From Nemopilema nomurai (Eukaryota; Cnidaria; Scyphozoa; Rhizostomeae; Rhizostomatidae), in the NCBI GenBank assembly GCA_003864495.1, contig ML133493.1:3479820-3543819 (forward strand): DNA of 64,000 nucleotides, read 5' to 3'. The notes below the pieces were generated by a model. The model was given only the letters and a program-made list of their open reading frames with translations. It made no database searches and had not been told where the DNA came from. This document shows, piece after piece, positions 13,649-25,034 of this stretch; position 1 is the stretch's first letter; every line of letters begins with the position of its first letter. The position numbers and the translations under genes are program-made.

Positions 13649-13722
13649 GACCAGATAGCTCAGTTAGTAGAGCATTTGACGTACAAAGTCAAGGGTCGTG
13701 AGTTCGAGTCCCGCTCGGGTCG
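13649..13722 (+). tRNA. tRNA-like sequence, probably pseudo-tRNA or SINE head
   Basis: It contains an A-box-like TAGCTCAGTTAGTAGAGC and a B-box-like GAGTTCGAGTCC at normal spacing. Acceptor arms GACCAGA and TCGGGTC pair with one mismatch, and an anticodon stem TTGAC/GTCAA encloses the loop GTACAAA. Against it being a working tRNA are one extra base between the D and anticodon stems, a mismatched T stem, and an ACA anticodon that would be unusual for cytosolic tRNA-Cys. A decayed tRNA or the head of a tRNA-derived SINE is more likely. Confidence 0.4.
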
Positions 13723-14785
13723 GTTATTTTTCCGCACTCTCTTTGTACACAGAAGCTGAAAAATCCTACTTAAACAAAGAAAAGTAAAACATTCCAAAGG
13801 CAATAACAGTTTCTAATTGTATTGCAGGTTTAAAACACTTGATTTATCTTTCAGTGACCTCATGTCTGCTAATTCCATCAACCTTGCAGTGTTAGAATCT
13901 TGGGAATTCAGGATTTTGACCATTTTAAACTGCAAATCTCTAAACGATTGGGTAGAGATCTGGAGAAATCTGTCATGGGTAAAATACTTCTTTGTTAATA
14001 AAAGACTAAATGGTCCCTAACAAAACAGAATTCAGCTATTGGCAGTAACCTATTCAACAAAGCAATAATATACTTACCATCAAAACCAACTAGAGATACG
14101 TCTCATTAGCCCAAAGAAGGAGCTCTAAATCAGGTTCTGGTTCCACCCCAATCGACCCTTCAATGGTACGGCCAGGGTTTACGGGACACCGTGACGTGGA
14201 CACAAATGAGTTGCCAGGTCCAAATCCTCCTTGCAATGCGCCACTTCTGTAAAGAGCTTAAATATTTTTGGAGATCAACCCCAATTGCAAACAGAAACCG
14301 AGTCGCAACAGAAATAGCACTGAACATTCTCCCCCAGACCAGAAAAGCTAAAGAAGGAACAGACTAGACGTGGACCTCAAGTCTAACCGTAAACATTGCA
14401 TCGCGCGTGGACCAACGATTTTCTAACCTCGTCCTCTGTGCACCTTGCCTTGATAAGGGCTAGCCAGACCGCAAAATCAAAGGAGTTCGTCCAGTTTCGC
14501 TTCGACAAGACAAACAGCTTTTCACGTTGACCGAAACTGTTGGGGAAACTCCTTGTGGCTAAACTACATTTCCGTTGGCAGCGATTTACAATTGAGCTTC
14601 GCCCGGGCACAAAATTCCTTCACGCTTCGATAACGTTAAAGTTTGAAGAAATTACTGATACTTCAAGAGGTTTTGACCGCAGATCAAACCAAAGCGTCTT
14701 TGTACGTTCCAGTAAAGCTGGCAGCGTTTGATTGCGTCGTAATAGTATACACATACACAGGAGGAACATTGACTGCTTACAAAGA

Positions 14786-17302
14786 ATGAACTTCATGGGT
14801 CTAGGACAAATTCTGGTCATTGCTGCTTTGATTTGCAGTACATGTGAGTCTCTAATGTTCAAAACTAGCGTGATTAGGATTTGCTAATATTTAATTCTGT
14901 TTAACAAATAAAACCATAATTATTTTCCCAAGGCTCTATTTCAAATGTTTAACTAGTATTCAAGCCCTCTGGCTACTTTCAGAAAGCTTTTTCTCGCCAT
15001 TTTGATGCTATGTAAATAAGGCTCCATCTCTGGAACACAGGAGAAAGCTTGCAAAGCTACCAAGAGCGGTTAAATTGTGTTTTCAACAGACTATTAAAAG
15101 GAACAGATTACTGACGTAATACCTTATATCAAAAAGGTACATTCCGGGCGTGATTAATATCAAAACAGTTGTAATGAAGAGTATTTAACAAAAAATTATC
15201 ACTCCTGAGAGTATGAGTTCCAGGAAGTTTCGATACTGCAGAAGAAGCGCCATGCACCGATTTCAACGTAACCTCTGTTGATTCACTTGGGTCCTACTGC
15301 ACTGCAGGTCAAATAGACAAGCTGTGTCCGAATCATGTTGTCTTCAGGCTCCAGGTCATTCAAACAGTTGCAAAACGAATATATGCAGCCTTTTCCCGTT
15401 TGCGAATTCACTTCATGATTATTTTTCTAATATTCAAATATATTTCAAGACATCTTTGGCGTTTAGAGAGGAAGGTAGAAGAAATTGGAATTTGTGAAAC
15501 GCGATTTGACAATACTTAATTAGTTCGTTGCCCATATTTGTCAGTTCAAGACTTTCATAAAGCGCGAAAATGCCACACCGTCTATGAGGAAACACAGAGT
15601 CTAGTCTAGGTTATCTTTCACGTGTCTTGTCGTCGTATTTTTTGGCACCCAGGCAACATCGAAGATTTTCTCGCATAAAATGCTCCAACAAAAAAGATAT
15701 CGCATAGGATTAGTGTCTTGTACCTTATCGAATTTAATTTGCAATAGCTAGCCTCCAAATCTTGAAACAATAATACTGATAAACAGTGAAGACCACAAGA
15801 CACTGATCTGGCAATAAGCACATTTCGACTGAAACAAAACCGTTCAAAATGCCTTTTCCACATCTTTACCCATATCTTCCTCGAGGCCTATTTGCTGTTG
15901 GCAGCCTTAGTAACCAGAATTTAATCCTAATGCGATGAAATGAAATTTCGTTCATTTATTTACTTCAGGAGCTTTGCAACTCCGCTCGTACTACGCACCA
16001 ACTTAACCATGTACTCTTCTCGAAAGCTTACTCGACCGTTCTCAGTCTTAACGTATAGGCACATTCGCGTTGCATCTTCGTCTTCAACGGTGTATATAAA
16101 GTTTATCCGACACTTGAACTCGATCCGAAAACATCAAAATCGGTGAAATTTTCTCTTTCATTGCAAATACTTTCATTATAATGGTGTATTAAGCTTTTAA
16201 AGTATTCAAAAAGTATTGCGCTTGAATGAGACACCCTTTCCATATAATTTGCTGGTATTGGAACAGCTAGGGAATACCTTGCATGCCATGTGATTCAGCT
16301 CACTTTAGTGAGATCACGATCGCTTGGGGTCTCACCTTCTGTGGACAGGCCTAAAGAAAAATTACTTGCGCGTATTAATGGGGATGATAAATAGAATCTT
16401 CAGACAAATCCGGAAATTCCTTTCAGGTCCTGACAAATCCAAAGATACAGAACAGGAAGCTGAAAGTAACTTTGAAGTCTTGCGCCACCAAGTGAAGGCG
16501 ACGAAGCAGATAAGAGTTGAAGGTGTGTACTTTCTGAAGCATGAGAGAGGGTATTCATTACCAATACTTTTAAGCGAAATGTGTTTGCTAAGTTTGATAA
16601 GAACCATACAAAAGACAAGCTCAAAGCAGACTCATAATCTATGGAAATCCAGGGACGTAGTCGTAAAATTGTAACAAGGTGGGCCCTATTGCAGTGTGTG
16701 AGGGTAGTGGGCGTGGTCCATGATGCCATGCCCCCCTTATCCTTGTTTTAGTCTTATCGCCTATATATTCAGTTAATACATAGTTACAACTTGGTAAGCG
16801 AAAACATGGTGGGAAATTAGCGGGCTAGCAGGAAGGGATACCATCCTCCTCTAAAATATCAGAACAGCCATGGTTGTTGTCATTTGGAAAGCATGTTACC
16901 TTTTTAACAAAATTGAGTGCCCCACCCCCACTGCTCATCTCTGATTAAATCGAGGAGCATAAGAATATAGTCTAAATATCACAGAGCTTTCTATTATTTT
17001 GGACAGAACACATTCTTACTTAACATTCATATTTTGTTGACTAGATGGTAGACAAACAGCAAATCATTTTGCTAGCTAGAGAATAATTTATCACCTTAAA
17101 ATCTTTTAACCACATCAATGATAATGGCATCATACACATGACAATGGTAGGTTTTTTTCCACTTTCAGCACATGATGTCTTTTCAATGCCTGAACAAATC
17201 AGTGTCAAGAGGAGAATTTATCCACGATCTGCCAAAACCTTGAAACGGATTTACAGACCAAGACCACAGCAAAGAAGAAGGAGTGGTGGTTGGTGGGGTT
17301 AA
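14786..17302 (+). CDS. Putative secreted cationic peptide precursor (95 aa)
   Basis: Three exons, 14786-14843, 16427-16522 and 17169-17302 (stop), all joined in phase 1 with canonical splice sites, give 95 residues. Residues 1 to about 19 form a signal peptide (MNFMGLGQILVIAALICST). Residues 20-60 are acid-rich and resemble a propiece. Residues 62-95 have no acidic residue and about twelve Lys/Arg. They are cut up by dibasic or tribasic sites (KRR, KR, RRR) around IYPRSAKTL, IYRPRPQQ and the C-terminal SGGWWG. The final Gly could donate a C-terminal amide. The two IY-x-PR segments look like an internal duplication. A signal, acidic propiece and cationic tail is the layout of Hydra arminin-type antimicrobial precursors, and also fits a neuropeptide precursor. 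I know no exact match. The middle exon is phase-neutral, so its inclusion is not forced; without it the protein is 63 residues. An AATAAA at 18317-18322 is a possible poly(A) signal. Confidence 0.6.
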
Positions 17303-20300
17303 TAACTATGGTTTGCAGAAACTGATTTATTGACTGATTAACAATGATCACATTTCATGTAAGCACCAAATTTATTTTCTTAGATTTTCATAAAGCATCA
17401 GTTAATCCTTCAACCAACTACAGCTAGAGATTAAAATTAGTCATTCTTCAGGATGCATTAATCATATTTAAAAAGCAATTCAGATTCCATGTGAAATTTG
17501 CATGGGAACTCTACATTTATTCTCAACAAATCATCATCTAATACCAGTTTACCTGTATACACTGAACACATAATCCTTCATTGAATGAAGAAACATGGAT
17601 TTGAGGTCCCTACTTGTAAAATATTCATATAAGCATAGACACTTAGAGCTTGCCAACACAACATCTCACAATAATCTAATAATAACAAAGCTTACATGGG
17701 GTACCAGCAAGAACCGGCACAAACTGCTGCTATTAACAAGGGTGATAAATGTAGATAAAGATAGATTAGAATAGTCTGGTAATTACCAGTTACGCAAAAG
17801 TTTTGAAGATTTGTTAGGTTGAACATTTGTCTCTTTAGTATGTTTCCTTCCTTTGCATCTGAGACTAGATTCTTTAGCAGTCACAGACAAAGTAATTAAA
17901 CTGTTTAAAAGCAAAGCAAACATAGCTTATCTGAACAACATTATACATTGAGTGCTACTGTCTAGAAGGCTTACTGATTTCTTGATAACAACTCCCCATT
18001 TCTATTCCAGTTCTACACAGAACACTGTTTTACTTTTTTAAAATTTTGTGAAAAAGATATTCTGCACCACAGAGTTCAGTGAAAAATCTAGAGAATGCTT
18101 GAATTTGCAAAGGCTGACCTTTATTCATTCTACATTTTGCATATTACATTTTGCTGATATTTTGCCCTTAAACATGCGGTTGATACAAAACTTAAACCTT
18201 TCTTGATTGAGGCCTTGAGTAGGCATATTTCCCCTACAGTCAACAGATTTATATAAGACGGCTGAGCAAGTCTCAATTATCTATAGTTGCACTTATTCTG
18301 AAAGGTGTTCTGTGAAAATAAACTACCAAATTGTTCTTAAAATCAATCCATATGCAGACCATTCACACTTTGTTATCCTTTAAGCGCTATTTCTTATTAG
18401 ACTACATACACCATGACGAATTAGGAAGTGAGAGACCGGTCCAATTATCTTGCTTAGGTTTTAAAAACATGCAACCTCAAGTTTACAAAACACGAAATGT
18501 GGTCCACTGCTAAAACAGAGTGCAAAAATCAGCAATCACATGAAGTATGATCATATGCCTTTATCATATGCGCACGATTTTTAGCTCTCCGAGCCTAAAC
18601 TTAAGCCCAAGGGGGTGATACCTCTCCACTTAAATAGCTTGGCACGAACGAGAGCCACAAGTCAATGCGATTTATGTAATATTTATTGGTATTTTAGATA
18701 CTCTGATAGAGTGTTTGTTGCGTAGAACTGCTAGGATGGAATTCAAGTCTCCCACTTTCCAATGACATCAAGCCGCTGCGCTGCATTGTCTAAATTTCTA
18801 AACAGTTTTGCAAGTAACCTATTTTGAAAACAGATGGATATAGCGTTATATAAAACTCTACACTGTAGCTGATCGTAGTATGGCGCACCAAATATCGACA
18901 AAATGTTTACCTTTGTAATCTATCCATTAAGATTACATTAGAGAAAATAAAACAATTGGTAGGGCCAATATGTGCGGCGTTGAAGATTGAAACTCATCAC
19001 GGGCAAAACTTGCACAGGCCAGAAAAATGACTGCCCTTTTGAACAAGCCTCATTTCAACCCACGTCGCTATTGATGTAGTCATGGCAATTAACTTGAACG
19101 AAGGACGTTCATAGTCAGTACAGAGGGCCGGCTTCATTTTGCTTTACCGGGGCATATTTTTCGTGATACTAAAAAGAAATCTTCGTTTTGGGTGAAATTC
19201 TTATGTTGTTCATTGTTGTCAGCGACCTAATTTCCATCTTATTGTTATCATACCCACAATATTATTTGGTATTGATCGAGTAGCACTTGCATAACCTCCT
19301 GATGATTTGTTGCCGTGCCCAAGAAAATGATTGCATTCTGTATTAGAAAACTTTAAGAAGACACAGAACGACGGGATAATAGCGTTCGTATTCTGAAAAT
19401 TACCCTTTTACCCGACACCCAATGGCCTTGAAAACCACGCGAGAGACTGTGAGAATGAGCGCATGATAAACTTCCTCTAGATAAATCCGAGTGAATAAAA
19501 TCAACTTCTTCTGTCTACACAAAACAGGTTTTTTGCATATTTATTATAGACAGACCCTTAGGCATTCGGATGAAAAGGCGACCCAGCTTGCCTGTACTTT
19601 CATTGTTTTCGTCAGTTATACTCTGGTGCAATGTGGATTGTTTAAAGCATTTTATCCTATAGCCAAATCGCACTTAGTTCGGGCATTGCGTGTTTTGCAA
19701 CTTCGAAGGACGTTCTTCTTCTTCTGCAGTAGCTGTTCTCCTAATGCTCGTGGGAATATAATAATACAGCACCATTTGCTATCTGTAAAGCCTGGTTTCC
19801 ATATAACGTTCATGTGTCGGTGATACATCGCCGATGATAATTTTTTGTCTCAGGCCTGCTTGGGAGCCTTTCGGTGGGTACGTTATCAAAATGGCTACCA
19901 GACCGTCTTTTGCAACTTGCCTTGAAAAATTTGTCCGTATCTTTTCTCTTCACCTACACCAAGTCTATTTTCAAGGAACTTGAAAATCCTTCCACGCACT
20001 CTGTCTTCTCTTTGGTGTTGCATTCATTCAGGCTTTTATCATTTATTGTTGTGATAGTTGTGAATTTCATTAATTTGGATTCACCGCTAGTGTTCTCCAG
20101 TTGCTGTGCAATATTTTGGAAATGCATCTTTGCTCTGTTTTGTAAATGTAAAGTTCCCCCCCCCCCCTTTATAGACAGGCATCAAATATTATCGGCGTGA
20201 TGCATGCTGTAGTCTGCACAGCTCATAACTTCATCCAAGTTAATTTACTGGTGGCATGGTTAATCAGCCTCTTGAGAACTGAACTCCTGCAGCCAAGCTA

Positions 20301-21708
20301 ATCCGGATCTCTGAAGAGGATTTTCGTTTTTTGTCAGGGCCAGGGTTTAATAGAGACGATTCCAAAACTCAGAAGGCATTGTATTTTTGAGTAGCACAAG
20401 CAGATTTGAGGAATAGCCAATCAGCTTAGCCCACACCAGGATGCCAGTCTTTTTGGCTGTTAGCTATCATCTGTTCTATATGGAGTGCTATTTGAGAGTT
20501 CTGGAAATTCGTTGCAAACATTGCATCAACAAAGAATGCATTCTAACATATGTGCTTCGAATATTTATACAGGCAGACACCGTATCTTGCTGTCGCAAGT
20601 AATTCAAATGAATGTGGGTCATAGAAGAGAAAGGATTATGAATAACTTCTGCCATTAGTAATTTGCAACTTAGGTTGTTTGCAAGATAAATTATTTACCA
20701 TTTCAGCAACGGCAGTTACCACCAAAAAGAGGTTTCGCGACATTAAAACAAGCCTTCTTTAACAAGCTGGGCTTTTTGACTTTTAATGATGGGAACTGGA
20801 CTAAAGGCTCCAAATGCTTCAATGTAGAATTTCCCAACTGAACTAATAAGGAGTAACACTTAAGAGTATGGAGATAAAATGTTTTTGTCAAAGATTGCAC
20901 AGTCTGTATAGCTAGTTAAGGTCTTTCTACTACCTTTGAATTTAACAGTTAGGTAGCGAAAACCTTCGTTGCAAAGCTAACAAAATCTAACGAGTTTTTG
21001 TGTATGGTCTCATATTCGATGGCCTTGCTCGCAAATTTTCTGAACTCAAATAGTAAACATTATTCATTATTAAGAAAATCTTAAATTTAGATTAACGACG
21101 ATTTTCCTTTTTACAATCGTCAATCTCAACTCATGCATACACCTTGAGTAGAAATTATTTTAATGCTTCAAGCTGTGGTAAAAATTTCTTAGTTGCTTTA
21201 CTCAAAACCAACTAGGAAATGTGCCAACAAACAGAGGATTCCAGAAATTACGCCACGATGAACAGGTCTCCAGGAGGTCTCTTTTCAGCTCATTTTCCTA
21301 TATTCAAGTATGTCAGACATTTTGACTTGCATACATAATCAGCTATTGCCATCTTTTTGTTGAAGTTGTTCATATAATTTTAAACATCGATACATTCTGT
21401 TGCGAACGGTAGCCGCAAAGTCTTCTATTCATCTTTTGTTAACATAGACGTTGCTCTCATCTTAACTAATATTGCTCCGCTAACTGTGTAATTCCCTCTT
21501 ATCCGTTACTGCTAACGATACCACAAGCAACTGTGTCAGTCTTAGACACTGAAGCATTCTCTCATCTCAGTATAACAATGCACTTGTGGGCAGCTACATG
21601 CAGAAAGACGCCTTTTTCATGCTACTCCGTTATACAATATTTCCTACTTCATTAAGTTCAAACAAGATTATATGCAGCAAAGAAAGCGAGTCTAATGAGA
21701 TAACATTA
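17303..21708. other. Intergenic region, no supported gene
   Basis: The first kilobase is probably the 3' UTR of the peptide-precursor gene, ending near the AATAAA at 18317-18322. Beyond that I see no convincing exon, only scattered open frames without ATG starts or family resemblance, and a poly-C tract near 20156-20167. Confidence 0.45.
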
Positions 21709-23532
21709 TCAGAGAGATTGCAATGGGCCGAGGAAGTATGTGTTTGGAGATTCGGCTTGGTTGTACATGAAGTCGAAGGCACCGGTGATGTACTCATCAA
21801 GACTCATCTTGTTGTCCCCATTGGTGTCGACGATCTTGAAGGACTCTTCCGCCTTCTGCTCATCGTGAATACCCATGGCATGGTAGTAGACCTTCCATTC
21901 CGGCAGCGAAATGATGCCGTCTCCGTCCAGATCGATGGCATTGAACATCATTGTCAAGTTGGCTTTGTAATGCACTTCAGCATCTTCATTGGCTTTGGCT
22001 GATTGCATCACTTCAATCCTGCTTTTCATAAAATCCTGTTTGAGAAAGAAAATAGATTCAACTGCGGTGCCCGTTTGCAGAATATACACAGGCATTAGCT
22101 CAAGGGAAGAATTGTTGTTTGTGCGGAAATCGGGCCAGCAATCTGCGTCCTAAGCCGCTAACTATTTCTTATCACCTGCATTCCTGTTGTGTACGTATTA
22201 TATCTAACTGGTTTAACGAACATCCTATAATGAGTGATTGTGTACTGGAGCTTTTTCAAACTTAATCTCCATATGTATACCTTGGATTTTCAAATCAACA
22301 TGAACTTAATTAAGCTTCTAAGTTCCACTCAATTAAACCTAGCACCCGTCGAAAGTCCATCAAATATCAGAAGGAACTCTTTTCAAAACTATCAATAGCA
22401 CTCTCTTTCTTTCAAATTAATTTGCCCCTTCTAAGAGGCGCCGATTGCTGTTCAATTCGCTGAAACTCAAATGAGAACATCATTACCAATTAATCCTGGG
22501 CGCCAGCATCGCCCCATTTTGTAAGGCTACAGCACAAGGCATACTAATTCTAGTTTTTCTGAAACGATCCATTTGCCGAGACAATTTCTGGCTTAGAAGG
22601 ATAACAGGTAGCCCGTAGAGTGCTTATCGTATCATATTTACATGGAAAACTCGCCCTTTTTATAGGAAGGACATATCTTTTAAAGTAGCTGCACAAGAAA
22701 AGAAAAGTTGGTTATCATCTCTTTGGCCATCACGAAGCTCGGAGTGTCCATTTCATTTAGCTGAACTAACATTGGTAATACTGTCAAAACTTTGACAAAC
22801 AAAGGATCTGTTCTAGCCAATTAGGGTCTACTGGTCGTGAGAGAGTCGGGGTCAGTTTGGACAGAAGACACTTCTTCAGTCTAAGCCGATTGCAAACGGA
22901 GACAGTTTCATCGTCTGAATCTAGATATTTCCCAGTTTTGTCCTGGAAACGCAAAGAATCCGTGCAAGTCTAAAAAATTGGCCTTGCGTCCACGCTTTGA
23001 GAACTTTAGCTTTGCTAACGTAGTTTGTTAATAAGTAAGCTGACACTAGAAACTTTGATAGATTAGATGAAATACTCAACATTCGACAAATGCCTGCTCT
23101 CACTGGCAAATGCAGTCAAGAGCCCCAGAGCTTAACTTGCGCAAGAATTTAACTTCAATAACATCAGCATCATCAATGCAAATGTATTTGATGAGAGGGG
23201 CAAATTATAAAAACAGACTTCTTGAATGCTTGAAAGAAAGAGGATGCCAATTTACGAATTTCAATAAAATGACTTACCTCGAAACTGAGTGACTCGTCCT
23301 TTTTGAAGTTTGCATCCCACCAAGAGGACAGCTTCTTGGTGAATGACTGCATATCTTCATCTGACATGCCCCCGAACTCCTTAAACTTTCCAGCCAAAAC
23401 TGGAAGGTCGTCTCTGTTGATGAATTTATTGCCGTCTGCATCGATACATGTGAACAAAGTTTTGAGTTTCCTCTTCCAAAGGTCAGAAGGTGCACTGTGC
23501 AGTTCGACGCTCACACCTGCATCCGTAGCCAT
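21709..23532 (-). CDS. EF-hand Ca2+-binding protein, luciferin-binding/SCP-like
   Basis: Two coding exons on the minus strand (23532-23278 and 22035-21709), joined in phase 0 across a GT-AG intron, give 193 residues. This is the usual size for sarcoplasmic calcium-binding and luciferin-binding proteins. Canonical 12-residue EF loops are DADGNKFINRDD (residues 31-42), DLDGDGIISLPE (120-131) and DTNGDNKMSLDE (155-166). The second EF position (about 73-90) is degenerate, as in Renilla luciferin-binding protein. The tail (FDFMYNQAESPNTYFLG) parallels the C-terminus of that family. The protein should be cytosolic and bind three Ca2+. In octocorals such proteins carry coelenterazine and release it on Ca2+ binding, but a plain Ca2+ buffer is equally possible. 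A TATA-like box sits 55-60 nt upstream of the ATG. The open frame on the opposite strand over the second exon is a shadow. Confidence 0.9.
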
Positions 23533-23586
23533 ATCGGGAGTGGAATGGAGTGACTCTTCTGCACCGGGAGAGATCTTTTCCGTCTG

Positions 23587-23592
23587 TTTATA
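23587..23592 (-). promoter_or_regulatory. Possible TATA box of the EF-hand gene
   Basis: The minus strand reads TATAAA 55-60 nt before the ATG at 23532. That spacing would allow a short 5' UTR of about 30 nt. No upstream non-coding exon is then required, but one is not excluded. Confidence 0.3.
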
Positions 23593-23921
23593 TGAATAAA
23601 TTTACAGAGCACTGTTTACGAGCTAAATGCCGGACCAGCGTTTACTGGACGCCACTAACTCCACGAATTTGATTAGCATGCTAACCTCGCTAGAACCGTT
23701 CTCTACTGCCATGAAATTTAACAAAAATACTTTTAGTAAATGTATGACGATGTTGAGAAGCTAATAATATCATTATTCCATCGACTTCAGCTAAACAGTA
23801 TCAGGGCATTGCAAAAATAAATTATGATAATTGAGAAATATGATATAAAATTGCAAAGTACAGATGCTTGACACAACAAGACCTGTAGTATCTTATACTT
23901 ATCTTTTCCTTGCTGGCAATA

Positions 23922-25034
23922 CACGTTTTTTTATAAGGAACCACTTTATAAGGAACCTACATATAGAAGGCCGAAATGTTTAAAGAACTTATACTACTAA
24001 AAACGAAATCCCTAAGAAACTTTTCGATTTGAAAAATGTTTGTAACTGCAAGCATCAAGAACTTAAAAGCCGGTTCCATTCATTTGCAGCCAATACTTGC
24101 ATATATTGTTTGCTATTCGTGTGTCAAATGCTTTATTCAGTAGTTTCCGCATATTCTATCTCGCCCCTCTCTCTATTAAGTGTGTCTCTATTAAGGCTTA
24201 TTGATGTGCAGTGAAAATTAAAGAACTTTTAAGGAACTTTTGGTACTAAAGCCCCGGCCAAACCAGCGCAACATTTCATCCAACAAGTCCCAACAATGTT
24301 GGGTATAAATGTTGGGCTGGTTTGGCCACCCATGTTGGACGATGTTGGATGATGTTGGGTGATGTTGGGTGAAGTTTGACTTTGATCAAAAATGTTGGAT
24401 GATGTTGGACGATGTTGGGATGGTTTGGCCACCCTGTCCAACAAAATCACATTCGCGCAAGCGCAGAAAGGAAAAGCTCGCCACTTTGATTTGTTTTGGT
24501 TGGGAAGCTGCGAATGCTATTCACGAAAGATGGAGACCAAACATCCACAAAAAATTCGGCTTTTTGAAACGGCTTTGTATTTAATGATAACTGTCAACCA
24601 TCGAACAACCCCTTTTCATGTCTCCTCTCAATCCATTTTCTGGTCTTCCCGCGCTTTACTTTGTTTTGAGTCTCTTCTTCACTATCATCCAAAATTTCAC
24701 ATACACCTAAAAACACTGCTGCCGCTTGTCGTTTTGTTCTAAATCAAATCACCATGTTCGGCTGCCTAGTAGAAAGCTTGAGCGAATGGGTTAGGCCTCT
24801 GGTTGTTGTTGTTGCCGTTAATCAACAAATGTTGGATGAAATGTTGCGTTGGTTTGGCCACCCCTGCATCCAACAATGTCCAACGATGCGCAAAAGTCGC
24901 CAACATTGTTGGGATTTGTTGGATGAAATGTTGCGCTGGTTTGGCCAGGGCTTAAAACCTGATGACTTGAGGTCTACCAATAAGGAACTTTTCGAACTAG
25001 GCCTTGTGGGAGGTTCCTTATAAAAATGAGCGTG
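23922..25034 (+). mobile_element. Mariner-like MITE, second copy, interrupted
   Basis: This is the same element as at 11623-12020, in the other orientation. Terminal repeats read CACGTTTTTTTATAAGGAACC on the left and GGTTCCTTATAAAAATGAGCGTG on the right, flanked by TA at both ends. Without the inserted element at 24250-24952 and its duplicated TAA it is about 407 bp, against 398 bp for the other copy. Internal identity is high enough to follow base by base. Confidence 0.85.
24250..24952 (+). mobile_element. Harbinger-like MITE nested in the mariner-like MITE
   Basis: This 703-bp element has long terminal inverted repeats beginning AGCCC(C/T)GGCCAAACCAGCG and continuing through CAACATTTCATCCAACAA. 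It is flanked by TAA on both sides (24247-24249 and 24953-24955). A 3-bp TAA/TTA duplication is the signature of PIF/Harbinger transposons. The uninterrupted MITE at 11623-12020 reads ACTAAAATCTGATGAC where this one reads ACTAA, insert, TAAAACCTGATGAC. That confirms the target site. Many copies of the motif TGTTGGATGATG fill the interior. There is no transposase frame. Confidence 0.85.

Larger units (their letters stand above)
11205..14785. other. Intergenic stretch with MITE and tRNA-like element
   Basis: Apart from the MITE at 11623-12020 and the tRNA-like sequence at 13649-13722, no supported feature was found. Upstream non-coding exons of the minus-strand coiled-coil gene and the promoter of the plus-strand peptide gene could both lie here. 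Confidence 0.45.

Noticed and set aside
14383..14610. Minus-strand frame containing SFDFAVWLALIKARCTEDEV
   Set aside because: The protein-like stretch is suggestive of a repeat-derived fragment, but no partner sequence or domain could be confirmed from this window.
19491..19823. 110-codon frame
   Set aside because: It starts at GTG and not ATG, has no recognised domain, and its end overlaps a MITE-like CCTGGTTTCCATATAACG phrase.
20707..20841. Exon-like plus-strand stretch after a TTTCAG acceptor, ending KCFNVEFPN and stop
   Set aside because: No upstream exon in compatible phase and no known family; 44 codons may be open by chance.
21586..22002. 138-codon plus-strand frame
   Set aside because: It lies antisense to the second EF-hand exon, which has clear EF loops on the other strand.
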